NCBI RefSeq assembly: GCF_025753795.1
Contig: NZ_JAOWPS010000004.1
Span: 558,001-622,000 of the forward strand
DNA length: 64,000 nucleotides
Direction: 5' to 3'
DNA from: Mesorhizobium sp. YC-39
Lineage (GTDB): Bacteria; Pseudomonadota; Alphaproteobacteria; Rhizobiales; Rhizobiaceae
The notes under the pieces were generated by a model. It searched no databases. It saw only the letters and a list, made by a program, of their open reading frames with translations, and was not told where the DNA came from. Of this stretch, positions 35,956-44,616 are shown in pieces; position 1 is the stretch's first letter, and each line of letters begins with the position of its first letter. Made by a program: the position numbers and the translations under genes.

Positions 35956-38397
35956 ATGAAATCGCATGCAAAGGTCGTGGTCATTGGCGGCGGTGTTGTC
36001 GGATGCTCCGTGCTGTTCCATCTCGCCCGCCACGGCTGGACCGATGTCGTTCTATTGGAGCGCGACGAGCTGACTTCCGGATCGACCTGGCACGCGGCCG
36101 GCGGCATGCATACGATCAATGGCGATCCCAACGTCGCCAAGCTGCAGAAATACACGATCTCGCTCTACAAGGAGATCGAGGAACTGTCCGGTCAGGCGAC
36201 CGGCGTGCATCTCACCGGTGGCGTGCTGCTGGCCGCCACCGAGGCGCGGCTCGACTGGCTGCGCGGCGTCGTCGCCAAGGGCCGCTATCTCGGTATCGAC
36301 CTGGAGGAGATCTCGCCTGATGAGGCGGCCGAATTGATGCCGCTCATCGATCCCAAACAGTTCGTCGGCGCGGTGCGCAACAAGGAGGACGGCCATCTCG
36401 ATCCATCAGGCGTCACCCACGCCTATGCCAAGGCCGCGCGCAAGCTCGGCGCCGAGGTCGAGCGCTTCACCAAGGTCGAGAACATCGTGCGTCGTCCCGA
36501 CGGGTTGTGGCGCGTCATCACCAACAAGGGCGAGGTGGTGGCCGAGCATATCGTCAACGCCGGCGGGCTGTGGGCGCGCGAGGTCGGCCGCATGGTCGGG
36601 CTGGAGCTGCCGGTGCTGGCAATGGAGCACATGTACCTGATCACCGAGGATATGCCGGAGGTCGCCGCGTGGAACCAGAAGACCGGCACGGAGATCATCC
36701 ACGCGGTCGATTTCGACGGCGAACTCTATCTGCGCCAGGAACGCGGCGGCATGCTGATGGGTACCTACGAGAAGGCCAACAAGCCATGGTCCGAATTCTC
36801 CACACCATGGAATTTCGGCCATGAATTGCTGGAGCCGGATATCGACCGCATCGCGCCGTCGCTGGAGGTCGGCTTCCGGCATTTCCCGGCCTTCCAGAAG
36901 ACCGGCATCAAGCAGATCATCAACGGGCCCTTCACCTTCGCGCCCGACGGCAATCCGCTGGTCGGGCCGGTGCGCGGCCTGCCGGGCTTCTGGGTCGCGT
37001 GCGGTGTCATGGCCGGCTTTTCGCAAGGCGGCGGCGTTGGTCTGGCACTGTCGAACTGGATGATCGAGGGCGATCCCGGCGCCGACATCTGGGCGATGGA
37101 CGTCTCGCGCTATGGCGACTGGGCGACGATGGCCTTTACCAACGCCAAGGTGCGCGAGAATTATTCGCGGCGGTTTTCGATCCGCTTCCCCAACGAAGAG
37201 TTGCCTGCCGGCCGGCCGCTTAAGACAACGCCGGTCTATGATTTGTTGTCAGCCAAGGGAGCGCAGTGGGGCGTGGCCTACGGGCTGGAAGTGCCGCTGT
37301 GGTACGCGCCGGAAGGCGTCAGGGACGAGTTCTCGTGGCGGCGCTCGAGCGATTTCACGCATGTCGCAAGGGAAGTGAAGACGGTTCGCTCAGGCGTCGG
37401 CCTGGCGGAGATTTCGAGCTTCGCCAAATACAAGGTGACGGGCGAGGGGGCTGCCGCATGGCTCGATCGTCTGATGGCCTGCAAATTGCCGAAGCCGGGC
37501 CGCATGACGCTGGCGCCGATGCTGAAGGACGATGGCAGACTGATCGGCGATTTCACGCTGGCCAATCTCGGCGGCTCCAATCCCAACGGGGAAGGCTGGT
37601 TCCTCGCCGGCTCCGGCGTCGCCGAACAATACCATATGCGCTGGTTCGAGGCGCATCTGCCTGACGATGGCTCGGTCCGTATCGAGGCGCTCGGGCCGAA
37701 ACTGACAGGCCTGTCGATCGCGGGACCGAAAGCACGGGAACTCCTGGCAAAGGTCACGCGGGCGGATGTCGCCAATGCGGCATTTCCGTTCATGGCGATT
37801 GCCAGGATGGATATCGGCATGGCGCCGTGCCTGGTCGGGCGCGTCAGCTATACCGGCGATCTCGGCTATGAAATGTGGGTAGCGCCGGAATATCAGCGCG
37901 CCGCGTTCCAGGCCCTGATGGCGGCCGGCGAGGAATTTTCGATCGGCCTGTTCGGTTCGCGCGCGCTCAACGCATTGCGGCTGGAAAAGAACTACGGCTC
38001 CTGGGCGCGCGAATACCGGCCGATCTATGGGCCGCTGGAGGCCGGGCTCGACCGTTTCGTCGCCTATGGCAAGGACGCCGATTTCATCGGCAAGGCCAGT
38101 GCGCTTGCCGAGCGCAAGCAGGGCGGCAAGCTCAGGCTGCGCACCTTTGTCGTCGATGCCGCTGACGCCGATGTCATCGGTGACGAGCCGATCTGGCATG
38201 ACGGCGCCGTGCGCGGCTGGATCACGTCAGGCGGCTATGCGCATCATTCGAAGAAATCCGTCGCGATGGGCTATGTGCCGAAGGAGATCGCCGAGGAGAC
38301 CGACGGTTTCGAGATCGAGCTCCTGGGCAAACGTCACGCAGCGCGCATGCAAACGGCGCCGCTGTTCGATGCCAATTTCGAGCGGATGCGTGGGTAA
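35956..38397 (+). CDS. FAD-dependent oxidoreductase with GcvT domain (dimethylglycine/sarcosine dehydrogenase-like)
   Basis: An 813-residue protein. Residues 1-400 form a DAO-type FAD domain (dinucleotide motif VVVIGGGVVGC, residues 7-17). Residues 430-810 form the aminomethyltransferase (GcvT-like) domain, which passes the oxidised methyl group to tetrahydrofolate in relatives. SGSTWHAAGG places His46 at the position that binds FAD covalently in dimethylglycine and sarcosine dehydrogenases. The expected reaction is oxidative demethylation of an N-methylated amino compound, giving 5,10-methylene-THF. Together with the MttB-like gene it points to catabolism of a betaine or related amine. Confidence 0.92.
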   Translation: MKSHAKVVVIGGGVVGCSVLFHLARHGWTDVVLLERDELTSGSTWHAAGGMHTINGDPNVAKLQKYTISLYKEIEELSGQATGVHLTGGVLLAATEARLDWLRGVVAKGRYLGIDLEEISPDEAAELMPLIDPKQFVGAVRNKEDGHLDPSGVTHAYAKAARKLGAEVERFTKVENIVRRPDGLWRVITNKGEVVAEHIVNAGGLWAREVGRMVGLELPVLAMEHMYLITEDMPEVAAWNQKTGTEIIHAVDFDGELYLRQERGGMLMGTYEKANKPWSEFSTPWNFGHELLEPDIDRIAPSLEVGFRHFPAFQKTGIKQIINGPFTFAPDGNPLVGPVRGLPGFWVACGVMAGFSQGGGVGLALSNWMIEGDPGADIWAMDVSRYGDWATMAFTNAKVRENYSRRFSIRFPNEELPAGRPLKTTPVYDLLSAKGAQWGVAYGLEVPLWYAPEGVRDEFSWRRSSDFTHVAREVKTVRSGVGLAEISSFAKYKVTGEGAAAWLDRLMACKLPKPGRMTLAPMLKDDGRLIGDFTLANLGGSNPNGEGWFLAGSGVAEQYHMRWFEAHLPDDGSVRIEALGPKLTGLSIAGPKARELLAKVTRADVANAAFPFMAIARMDIGMAPCLVGRVSYTGDLGYEMWVAPEYQRAAFQALMAAGEEFSIGLFGSRALNALRLEKNYGSWAREYRPIYGPLEAGLDRFVAYGKDADFIGKASALAERKQGGKLRLRTFVVDAADADVIGDEPIWHDGAVRGWITSGGYAHHSKKSVAMGYVPKEIAEETDGFEIELLGKRHAARMQTAPLFDANFERMRG

Positions 38398-38411
38398 GGC
38401 GCGCTGACGCC

Positions 38412-38804
38412 TCAAGCGTTGCGGCGGTTGTCCAGTGCCAGGGCGCCGGCGCCGGCAAACGCCAGATAGAGGAAAATGAAGCAGAACGAGATCGCCGAAT
38501 CGCCGCCATTGTTGATGGGGAAAAAGTCGCGCGGCATGTGCGCCATGAAATAGGCGATCGCCATTTCGCCAGCCAGAAGGAAGGCGACCGGCCTGGTGAA
38601 GAGCCCTAGCGCCAGCAAGATACCGCCGGCGAATTCCAAGATGCCTGCGGTCAGCGTCAGTCCGGTCAGGGTGCCGGCATGATCGCTGACTGGGAAATTG
38701 AACAGTTTCTGGGTGCCATGCTCGATGAATTGCAGCGCCGTCATGATGCGCAATGCGGCCAGTGCCTGCGGCTGATATCTGCCAAGACCGTCAAAAAGCT
38801 TCAT
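38412..38804 (-). CDS. DoxX family membrane protein
   Basis: A 130-residue protein with four predicted membrane helices. Motifs ALRIMTALQFIEHGTQKLF at the start and GILEFAGGILLALGLFTRP in helix 2 are typical of DoxX/SURF4-like proteins. The family is linked to redox balance and thiol stress in some bacteria, but its biochemical role here is unknown. It converges on the dehydrogenase gene with a 14-bp gap. No strong ribosome-binding site is visible. Confidence 0.86.
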   Translation of the reverse strand: MKLFDGLGRYQPQALAALRIMTALQFIEHGTQKLFNFPVSDHAGTLTGLTLTAGILEFAGGILLALGLFTRPVAFLLAGEMAIAYFMAHMPRDFFPINNGGDSAISFCFIFLYLAFAGAGALALDNRRNA

Positions 38805-38927
38805 CTAGAACTCAGTTTTGCACTCCACCCGGAGATAAATTATCGACTGGCAATGGACCATTCACTTCCCATGGCTTGCCATCAACAATCGGTGATAGGC
38901 CCCAAGTCTGGCCTTTCATATTTATTC

Positions 38928-38959
38928 TCTCTATGGTTGCATTTATATCTCTATGGTTG
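38928..38959. repeat. Two 12-bp direct repeats in an AT-rich gap
   Basis: TCTCTATGGTTG occurs at 38928-38939 and again at 38948-38959, a spacing of 20 bp (about two helical turns). The 38805-39001 gap is distinctly AT-rich for this genome. Same-face repeats before a start suggest a regulator site, perhaps for the exported protein at 39002. Confidence 0.5.
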
Positions 38960-39001
38960 TATTGATGTGTGGATACACCAAACCATGTGGGTTCCCTTGC
39001 C

Positions 39002-39490
39002 ATGAGAAAAGTCGTCATCAGCCTATTCGCAATCCTTGCAGGCACCAGCTTCGCCATGGCCGCCGACGCCGGCTGTGATGCCTTCAAATGGCCGGTGACA
39101 CGCGAGCAGGCACTGTTTCAGGCAGCGCCCGCCGCACAGTCCGGCGCTGACCTTTCGGTCGGCGAGGCTGCAGATGTGGCGTTGGCGCCAGTCGACACGA
39201 TCAGCTTCACTGTTCCGCCGGAACGCGCGCCGGCAGCCGGTACATTCGGCGCGACGGCAAGCATCGTCGTGCCGCCGGAAGGAGAGCTCCAGATCAGCCT
39301 GTCGGACGAAGCCTGGATCGATGTCGTTCAGGATGGCCATGCCGTGAAGTTGGCGGGTTTCAGCGGCGTGAAAACCTGCCCGGGCATCCGCAAGAGCGTG
39401 CGTTTCAAGCTGCCCGCCGGTGCGGCCACCATCCAGCTCAGCGGCGCAAAGAAGCCCGATCTCAAAGTTTCCGTGCTGACGCCAGAGTAG
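39002..39490 (+). CDS. Small exported protein of unknown function
   Basis: A 162-residue protein with a clear signal peptide (MRKVVISLFAILAGTSFAMA, cleavage before ADAGC). The mature part has two cysteines, Cys near the N-terminus and Cys in GVKTCPGIRKS, that could form a disulfide, and looks all-beta. I do not recognise a family with certainty. A homogentisate-type or metal function is not indicated. The ATG at 39002 fits the signal peptide; an ATG at 38969 would put eleven polar residues before it. Confidence 0.72.
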   Translation: MRKVVISLFAILAGTSFAMAADAGCDAFKWPVTREQALFQAAPAAQSGADLSVGEAADVALAPVDTISFTVPPERAPAAGTFGATASIVVPPEGELQISLSDEAWIDVVQDGHAVKLAGFSGVKTCPGIRKSVRFKLPAGAATIQLSGAKKPDLKVSVLTPE

Positions 39491-39868
39491 TTCTCAAGGA
39501 GCGTAAGGTCGGAGGGACAGCGCCCCTCCTCTGTCCTGCCGGCTTTCGTCGTTCGGAAAGCCAAGCAATTGGCTTCCCGTCCGCTGCGCGGACTGCTCCT
39601 CAACCCCCACGAGGCAGTGCAATCGCACATGGCTGCGCCGGCCCTTCTCCGGCCGCTGCGCGGCCACCTCTCCCCCATTTCACGGGGGCGAGGAAACGCC
39701 AACCGCCGAGGTCGCGGCCTTGATAGGCTTGGGTTCCTCGCCCCCACAAAGTGGGGGAGAGGTGGCTCGGCGAAGCCGAGACGGAGAGGGGAGCGCCATA
39801 TGCGATGCCCTGCCACGAGGGGGAGATCCGCTGTTGCTGCCGGTTTCGCCAACAGCGATGTGCCGTCC
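39491..39868. other. Gene-free stretch carrying a palindromic repeat element
   Basis: No coding region is supported. The centre is the long inverted repeat at 39664-39765. The left part (39555-39663) has several small GC-rich hairpins such as CCGCTGCGCGG. Several open frames cross this stretch, but they are artefacts of high GC. Confidence 0.6.
39664..39765. repeat. Long inverted-repeat element (REP/RIME-like)
   Basis: The left arm (39664-39695) and right arm (39734-39765) are near-perfect reverse complements of 32 bp. Each arm is itself a hairpin (CTCCCCCATTTCACGGGGG and CCCCCACAAAGTGGGGG). This is the shape of rhizobial intergenic mosaic elements and could fold into a cruciform or mRNA hairpin. 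Confidence 0.8.
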
Positions 39869-40645
39869 TTACCGCCCCGGCGCCATCAGCGCGAAATGGG
39901 CGCCTTGCGGATCCGTGCACTGCACGATCCAGCTGCCGCCGGGCACTTCCATCGGGCCCATCAGGATCTTGCCGCCATTGTCGGTCACGCGCCTGGCTGC
40001 CGCGTCGATGGCCGCAACATTGAAATAGAACTGCCAGACCGGCACCGGAATCTGCTCGGGCTTGTTCATTATGCCGCCAACAAGTTCGCCGTCGACGGCA
40101 AAGAGCTGGTAGATGCCTATCGGCCCCATATCCATCGCGTCGCCCTTGGTCCAACCGAACTGGCCGGCATAGAAATCAACCGCTGCCTTCCAGTCCGACG
40201 TGTAGAGTTCGTGCCAGCCGATATGGCCTGGCGTGGTGGCCGGCACCGTTGGCTGATCGGGGCCGCTCGGCTGCAGGAACATGAATGTCGCACCTTGCGG
40301 ATCGGCGACGACGGCGAAGCGGCCGACGCTCGGAATGTCGTCGGGCTCGCGGTGAACCGTGCCGCCGGCTGCCTTCAGCGACTTTGTCGACGCATCGACG
40401 TCTTTGGTGTGGATATAGCCGAGCCAAGCTGGCGGCATGCCCATCTTGGCGGCGTCCTCAGGCAGCGTCATCAGCCCGCCGACGCCGCGCTCGCCGACAT
40501 TCATGACGATGTAGCGCGGCATGCCTGGCCCGGCGTCGAAGGGCTGGGCTGTCCAGCCGATCACAGCTGTATAGAAAGCCTCGGCGGCGTCGAGGTCAGT
40601 AGTCATCAACTCGTACCAGAAGAAGGGCATCGGGGACTTTGGCAT
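39869..40645 (-). CDS. VOC (glyoxalase-like) protein with two domains
   Basis: A 258-residue protein with two vicinal-oxygen-chelate domains (about 6-120 and 135-255). Each opens with FFWYELMTTDLDAAEAFY or GWHELYTSDWKAAVDFY and ends with a DPQGA motif that carries a potential metal ligand. Such two-domain VOC proteins are often annotated as glyoxalase/bleomycin-resistance or 27-kDa antigen-like; the substrate is not known. The ATG at 40645 has AAGGAG eight bases upstream, and the first 92 codons of the longer open frame are not supported. Confidence 0.88.
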   Translation of the reverse strand: MPKSPMPFFWYELMTTDLDAAEAFYTAVIGWTAQPFDAGPGMPRYIVMNVGERGVGGLMTLPEDAAKMGMPPAWLGYIHTKDVDASTKSLKAAGGTVHREPDDIPSVGRFAVVADPQGATFMFLQPSGPDQPTVPATTPGHIGWHELYTSDWKAAVDFYAGQFGWTKGDAMDMGPIGIYQLFAVDGELVGGIMNKPEQIPVPVWQFYFNVAAIDAAARRVTDNGGKILMGPMEVPGGSWIVQCTDPQGAHFALMAPGR

Positions 40646-40834
40646 TGTCGTGCTCCTTGTGTTTCCAGTTGTGGGCGTTCCAATTGTGGATTGTGGCTCG
40701 ATCCATACTAGGACGACCTTGGCGACGGGAATCCGACATCTGGACCAGAAATAGATGGCGGCAAGGCACACCTCATTCGAAATCTTGCGCGGGTCGCGGT
40801 TTTCGACTTTGCTTGTGTAAGGGGGTGTCGATCC

Positions 40835-41548
40835 ATGCGCCTGATGTCGCTCACGCCGGAGCTTGTCGCACTGTGCCATCGCGAGGAGACCGATCCCGGT
40901 CCAGATGGCAGCTGGACGCAACTGACCGACGAGGATTTCCGGGCGCTTGCGCTCCGCCTGTCAGGCGAGGCGGACGAGGGACCGCTGTGGGTGTTCGCCT
41001 ATGGCTCGCTGATCTGGAAGCCGGCTTTCGAATCCGTCGACCAGCAGCGCGCCACCGCTTTCGGCTGGCACCGCTCCTTCTGTCTCGACATCGCCCGCTG
41101 GCGCGGCAGCGCCGCGCAGCCGGGCCTGATGATGGCGCTGGAGCGAGGCGGGCGGTGCAACGGGGTGATCTACCGCTTGCCCGACGGCGAAAAGCCGGCC
41201 CAGATCGAAAGGCTGTTGCGGCGCGAGATCGACGATCAGGAAAGCGTCAGCTCGGTTCGCTGGGTTCCGGTGCATACGGATCAGGGCGCGCTCAGGGCGC
41301 TGGGCTTCTGGGTCGGCGTGACCGGCAGGGGCACCTCACTCAGGCAGCCGCTGGAGAGGGTGGCGCACGTACTGGCGCGGGCGTGCGGGCATGTCGGGTC
41401 GGGTGCGGAATATCTCTACAACACCGTCAGTCACCTCGAAGCGTTCGGCATTCGCGACCGCAATTTGTGGCGGCTGCAGGAATTGGTCGCCAACGAGATC
41501 CGGTCGATCCATGGCAACACCCCTGAGACAGGCACGCGGCTCTTATAA
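40835..41548 (+). CDS. Gamma-glutamylcyclotransferase, ChaC-like
   Basis: A 237-residue ChaC-family enzyme. The motif VFAYGSLIWKP (about residues 50-60) binds the gamma-glutamyl group, and the catalytic Glu is probably in EVANEI/ERVAHVL-type helices downstream but I could not assign it securely. Known reaction: glutathione to 5-oxoproline and Cys-Gly in the cytoplasm. AAGGGGG precedes the ATG. It is divergent from the VOC gene across 189 bp, which shows no clear promoter hexamers, and ends just before an AT-rich hairpin. Confidence 0.9.
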   Translation: MRLMSLTPELVALCHREETDPGPDGSWTQLTDEDFRALALRLSGEADEGPLWVFAYGSLIWKPAFESVDQQRATAFGWHRSFCLDIARWRGSAAQPGLMMALERGGRCNGVIYRLPDGEKPAQIERLLRREIDDQESVSSVRWVPVHTDQGALRALGFWVGVTGRGTSLRQPLERVAHVLARACGHVGSGAEYLYNTVSHLEAFGIRDRNLWRLQELVANEIRSIHGNTPETGTRLL

Positions 41549-41572
41549 CATGAGTGAAAATATCATGTTTTT
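41547..41572 (+). terminator. Weak terminator after the chaC-like gene
   Basis: AACATGA (41547-41553) pairs with TCATGTT (41563-41569), followed by a T-rich run. The stem is short and AT-rich, so termination may be partial. Confidence 0.4.
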
Positions 41573-41603
41573 ATCGAGGCATTCCAGTAACTTGCGCTGA
41601 AAA

Positions 41604-41619
41604 TTGACCAATTGATAAA
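41604..41619 (+). promoter_or_regulatory. RutR-like box upstream of preT
   Basis: TTGACCA-AT-TGATAAA matches the E. coli RutR consensus TTGACCAnnTGGTCAA at 12 of 14 defined positions; the left half is perfect. It lies about 50 bp before the preT ATG. A rutR homologue is encoded at 48745-49374. Confidence 0.75.
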
Positions 41620-41668
41620 AAAACAAAACGTGCTAGCCTTCCCCAAAACGAAAACAAGGGGAAGAGGA

Positions 41669-43033
41669 ATGGCGACTGGTCATTTCAAGGAAGGTATTGC
41701 CGGCGGCCGGCTGCTGCCCGAGCAATACGCCGACAATTTTTCCGATCTGCATCCGCCGCTTGATCATCACGAAGCGCTGGTCGAATCCGACCGCTGCTAT
41801 TTCTGCTACGACGCGCCATGCATGAATGCGTGCCCGACCTCGATCGACATCCCGCTGTTCATCCGCCAGATCGCGACCGGCAATCCGATCGGTTCGGCCA
41901 AGACGATCTTCGATCAGAATATTTTGGGCGGCATGTGCGCCCGCGTCTGCCCGACCGAAACGCTGTGCGAAGAGGTCTGCGTGCGCGAGGTCGCCGAAGG
42001 CAAGCCGGTGCAGATCGGCCGTCTGCAGCGCTACGCTACCGATGTCGCGATGTCCGAGAACAAGCAGTTTTATCCACGCGCCGAAGCCACCGGAAGGACG
42101 ATTGCAGTGGTCGGCGCCGGGCCGGCGGGGCTGGCGGCAGCCCACAGACTCGCCCGCCACGGTCACGATGTGACCATACTGGAAGCGCGGCCGAAGGCCG
42201 GTGGACTCAATGAATATGGTATTGCCGCCTATAAAAGTGTCGACAATTTCGCCCAGGCCGAGGTCGACTATGTCACCTCGATCGGCGGCATCGACATCCA
42301 GAACGGCAAGGCGCTCGGCCGCGACTATCAGCTCTCGGACCTGATCCGCAATTACGACGCGGTGTTTCTCGGCATGGGGCTTGGCGGCGTCAACGCGCTG
42401 CGCGCCGATGGCGAGGATGCGGACGGCGTCACCAACGCCGTCGAATTCATCGCGGAGCTTCGCCAGGCGAGTGATCTCTCCGGCCTGCCGGTTGGCCGGC
42501 GTGTCGTCGTCATCGGCGGTGGCATGACGGCGATCGACGCGGCGGTGCAGTCGAAACTGCTCGGCGCCGAAGAGGTGACGATCTGCTACCGGCGCGGCCA
42601 GGAGCATATGAACGCTTCCGAATTCGAGCAGGATCTTGCCGCCGCCAACGGCGTCACCATCCGGCACTGGCTGCAGCCGAAGCGGGTCATTGCCGAAGGT
42701 GGCAAGGTCAGCGCCATCGAGCTCGAATACACGGCCTTGAAGGGTGAGAAACTCGTCGGCACCGGCGAGCGGCTGATGCTTACCGCCGACCAGGTGTTCA
42801 AGGCGATCGGCCAGAGCTTTGTTTCGGCCGCGCTCAACGGCAGCGGTGCGGCGCTCGAACTGGAAGGCGGCCGCATCAAGGTCGACACTGAGGGCCGCAC
42901 TTCGCTTGCCAATGTCTGGGCTGGCGGCGACTGCATCTTTGGCGGCAACGACCTGACCGTCTCGGCCGTGGCGCAAGGCCGCGACGCGGCGGAATCGATC
43001 CACCGGGCACTGACCTCAAACGGGAGGGCATGA
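41669..43033 (+). CDS. preT: NAD-dependent dihydropyrimidine dehydrogenase subunit PreT
   Basis: A 454-residue flavoprotein that takes electrons from NAD(P)H for PreA. The N-terminal domain has cysteines C43, C46, C51, C55 and C90, C94, C100, C104 in the GltD-like pattern for two [4Fe-4S] clusters. The FAD motif VVGAGPAGLAAAHRL and the NAD motif VVVIGGGMTAIDAA follow. With PreA it reduces uracil and thymine, the first step of reductive degradation. The ATG at 41669 is preceded by AGAGG; a frame extending to 41612 would begin inside the RutR box. Its stop overlaps preA (ATGA). Confidence 0.94.
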   Translation: MATGHFKEGIAGGRLLPEQYADNFSDLHPPLDHHEALVESDRCYFCYDAPCMNACPTSIDIPLFIRQIATGNPIGSAKTIFDQNILGGMCARVCPTETLCEEVCVREVAEGKPVQIGRLQRYATDVAMSENKQFYPRAEATGRTIAVVGAGPAGLAAAHRLARHGHDVTILEARPKAGGLNEYGIAAYKSVDNFAQAEVDYVTSIGGIDIQNGKALGRDYQLSDLIRNYDAVFLGMGLGGVNALRADGEDADGVTNAVEFIAELRQASDLSGLPVGRRVVVIGGGMTAIDAAVQSKLLGAEEVTICYRRGQEHMNASEFEQDLAAANGVTIRHWLQPKRVIAEGGKVSAIELEYTALKGEKLVGTGERLMLTADQVFKAIGQSFVSAALNGSGAALELEGGRIKVDTEGRTSLANVWAGGDCIFGGNDLTVSAVAQGRDAAESIHRALTSNGRA

Positions 43034-44349
43034 GCATGGCAGATATCAGAAACAATTTCGTCGGCATCAAATCGCCAAATCCGTTCTGGCTGGCTTCGGC
43101 GCCGCCGACCGACAAGGCCTATAACGTCGTCCGCGCCTTCAAGGCGGGCTGGGGTGGCGTGGTGTGGAAGACGCTCGGTGAAGAAGGGCCGCCGGTGGTC
43201 AACGTCAACGGTCCGCGTTACGGCGCGATCTGGGGCGCCGACCGCCGCCTGCTCGGCCTCAACAACATCGAGCTGATCACCGACCGCGACCTGCAGGTCA
43301 ATCTGCGCGAGATCAAGCAGGTCAAGAAGGATTGGCCCGACCGTGCCATCGTCGTCTCGCTGATGGTTCCCTGCGTGGAGGAAAGCTGGAAGGCGATCCT
43401 GCCTGTGGTCGAGGAGACCGGCGCCGACGGCATCGAGCTCAATTTCGGCTGTCCGCACGGCATGTCGGAGCGCGGCATGGGCGCCGCGGTCGGCCAGGTG
43501 CCGGAATATATCGAAATGGTGGTGCGCTGGTGCAAGGCCAACACCCGCATGCCGGTCATCACCAAGCTGACACCCAACATCACCGATATCCGCAAGCCGG
43601 CGCGGGCGGCACACGCCGGCGGCACCGACGCGGTGTCGTTGATCAACACCATCAATTCGATCACCGGCGTCAATCTCGACAGTTTCGCGCCGGAGCCGAC
43701 GATCGACGGCAAGGGTTCGCATGGCGGCTATTGCGGCCCGGCGGTGAAGCCGATCGCCATGAACATGGTGGCCGAGATCGCGCGCGATCCGGAAACGCAT
43801 GGGCTGCCGATCTCAGGCATCGGCGGCATCACCACATGGCGCGATGCGGCCGAATTCATGGCGCTCGGCGCCGGCAATGTGCAGGTCTGCACGGCGGCGA
43901 TGACCTATGGTTTCAAGATCGTGCAAGAGATGATCGCCGGCCTGGAAAACTGGATGGACGAGAAGGGCCACGCCTCGCTCGAAGACATCGTCGGCCGCGC
44001 CACGCCCAACGTCACCGACTGGCAGTATCTCAACCTCAATTACGTCGCCAAGGCGCATATCGACCAGGAAGCCTGCATCAAATGCGGCCGCTGCCACATC
44101 GCCTGCGAGGACACGTCGCACCAGGCGATCACCAACATGGTCGACGGTGTCCGGCATTTCGAGGTGATCGAGGCCGAGTGCGTCGGCTGCAATCTGTGCG
44201 TCAATGTCTGCCCGGTCGAGAATTGCATCACCATGGAGCCGCTGGCGGTCGGTGTGATGGACCAGCGCACCGGCAAGCCGGTATCGCCGGTCTACGCCAA
44301 CTGGACGACGCATCCGAACAACCCGATGGCCAAGGTGGCGGCGGAGTAG
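43030..44349 (+). CDS. preA: NAD-dependent dihydropyrimidine dehydrogenase subunit PreA
   Basis: A 439-residue catalytic subunit. The FMN TIM barrel (residues about 5-300) contains N138-FGC141-PHG, matching the pyrimidine-binding Asn and the catalytic Cys of mammalian DPD (Asn668, Cys671). The C-terminal 90 residues are a ferredoxin domain with two CX2CX2CX3C motifs (CIKCGRCHIAC and CVGCNLCVNVC) for electron transfer from PreT. It overlaps preT by four bases, and an alternative ATG lies six bases later. A terminator follows at 44373. Confidence 0.95.
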   Translation: MSMADIRNNFVGIKSPNPFWLASAPPTDKAYNVVRAFKAGWGGVVWKTLGEEGPPVVNVNGPRYGAIWGADRRLLGLNNIELITDRDLQVNLREIKQVKKDWPDRAIVVSLMVPCVEESWKAILPVVEETGADGIELNFGCPHGMSERGMGAAVGQVPEYIEMVVRWCKANTRMPVITKLTPNITDIRKPARAAHAGGTDAVSLINTINSITGVNLDSFAPEPTIDGKGSHGGYCGPAVKPIAMNMVAEIARDPETHGLPISGIGGITTWRDAAEFMALGAGNVQVCTAAMTYGFKIVQEMIAGLENWMDEKGHASLEDIVGRATPNVTDWQYLNLNYVAKAHIDQEACIKCGRCHIACEDTSHQAITNMVDGVRHFEVIEAECVGCNLCVNVCPVENCITMEPLAVGVMDQRTGKPVSPVYANWTTHPNNPMAKVAAE

Positions 44350-44372
44350 GGTTCTTCTTCGCGGTTTAGCTT

Positions 44373-44405
44373 AAATCGCCCTGTGCATCCGCATCGGGCG
44401 ATTTT
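44373..44405 (+). terminator. Terminator of preTA
   Basis: AAATCGCCC (44373-44381) pairs with GGGCGATTT (44396-44404), and the loop has an inner TGC/GCA pair. TTTT follows. It lies 24 bp after the preA stop. Confidence 0.8.
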
Positions 44406-44437
44406 GCATGTGCGCAACGCTTGGATTTCAGAGGTCA

Positions 44438-44616
44438 GCGCCGCCCCTCATCCGCCCTTCGGGCACCTTCTCCCCGTAAACGGGGAGAAGGCAAGCTGCG
44501 GCGCCCTAGGCGCCCTTTCTTGCAAGGCTGGCGATGGCGAAACCATCCGCGACGGCATCTTTCTCCCCGTCTCTATACGGGGAGAAATGCCCGGCAGGGC
44601 AATGAGGGGCAGCGCC
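44438..44616. repeat. RIME-like palindromic repeat element
   Basis: The outer arms, GCGCCGCCCCTCAT-type on the left and ATGAGGGGCAGCGCC on the right, are reverse complements. Each half contains a hairpin, CTTCTCCCCGTAAACGGGG on the left and CTCCCCGTCTCTATACGGGG on the right. This is the layout of rhizobial intergenic mosaic elements. Confidence 0.8.
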
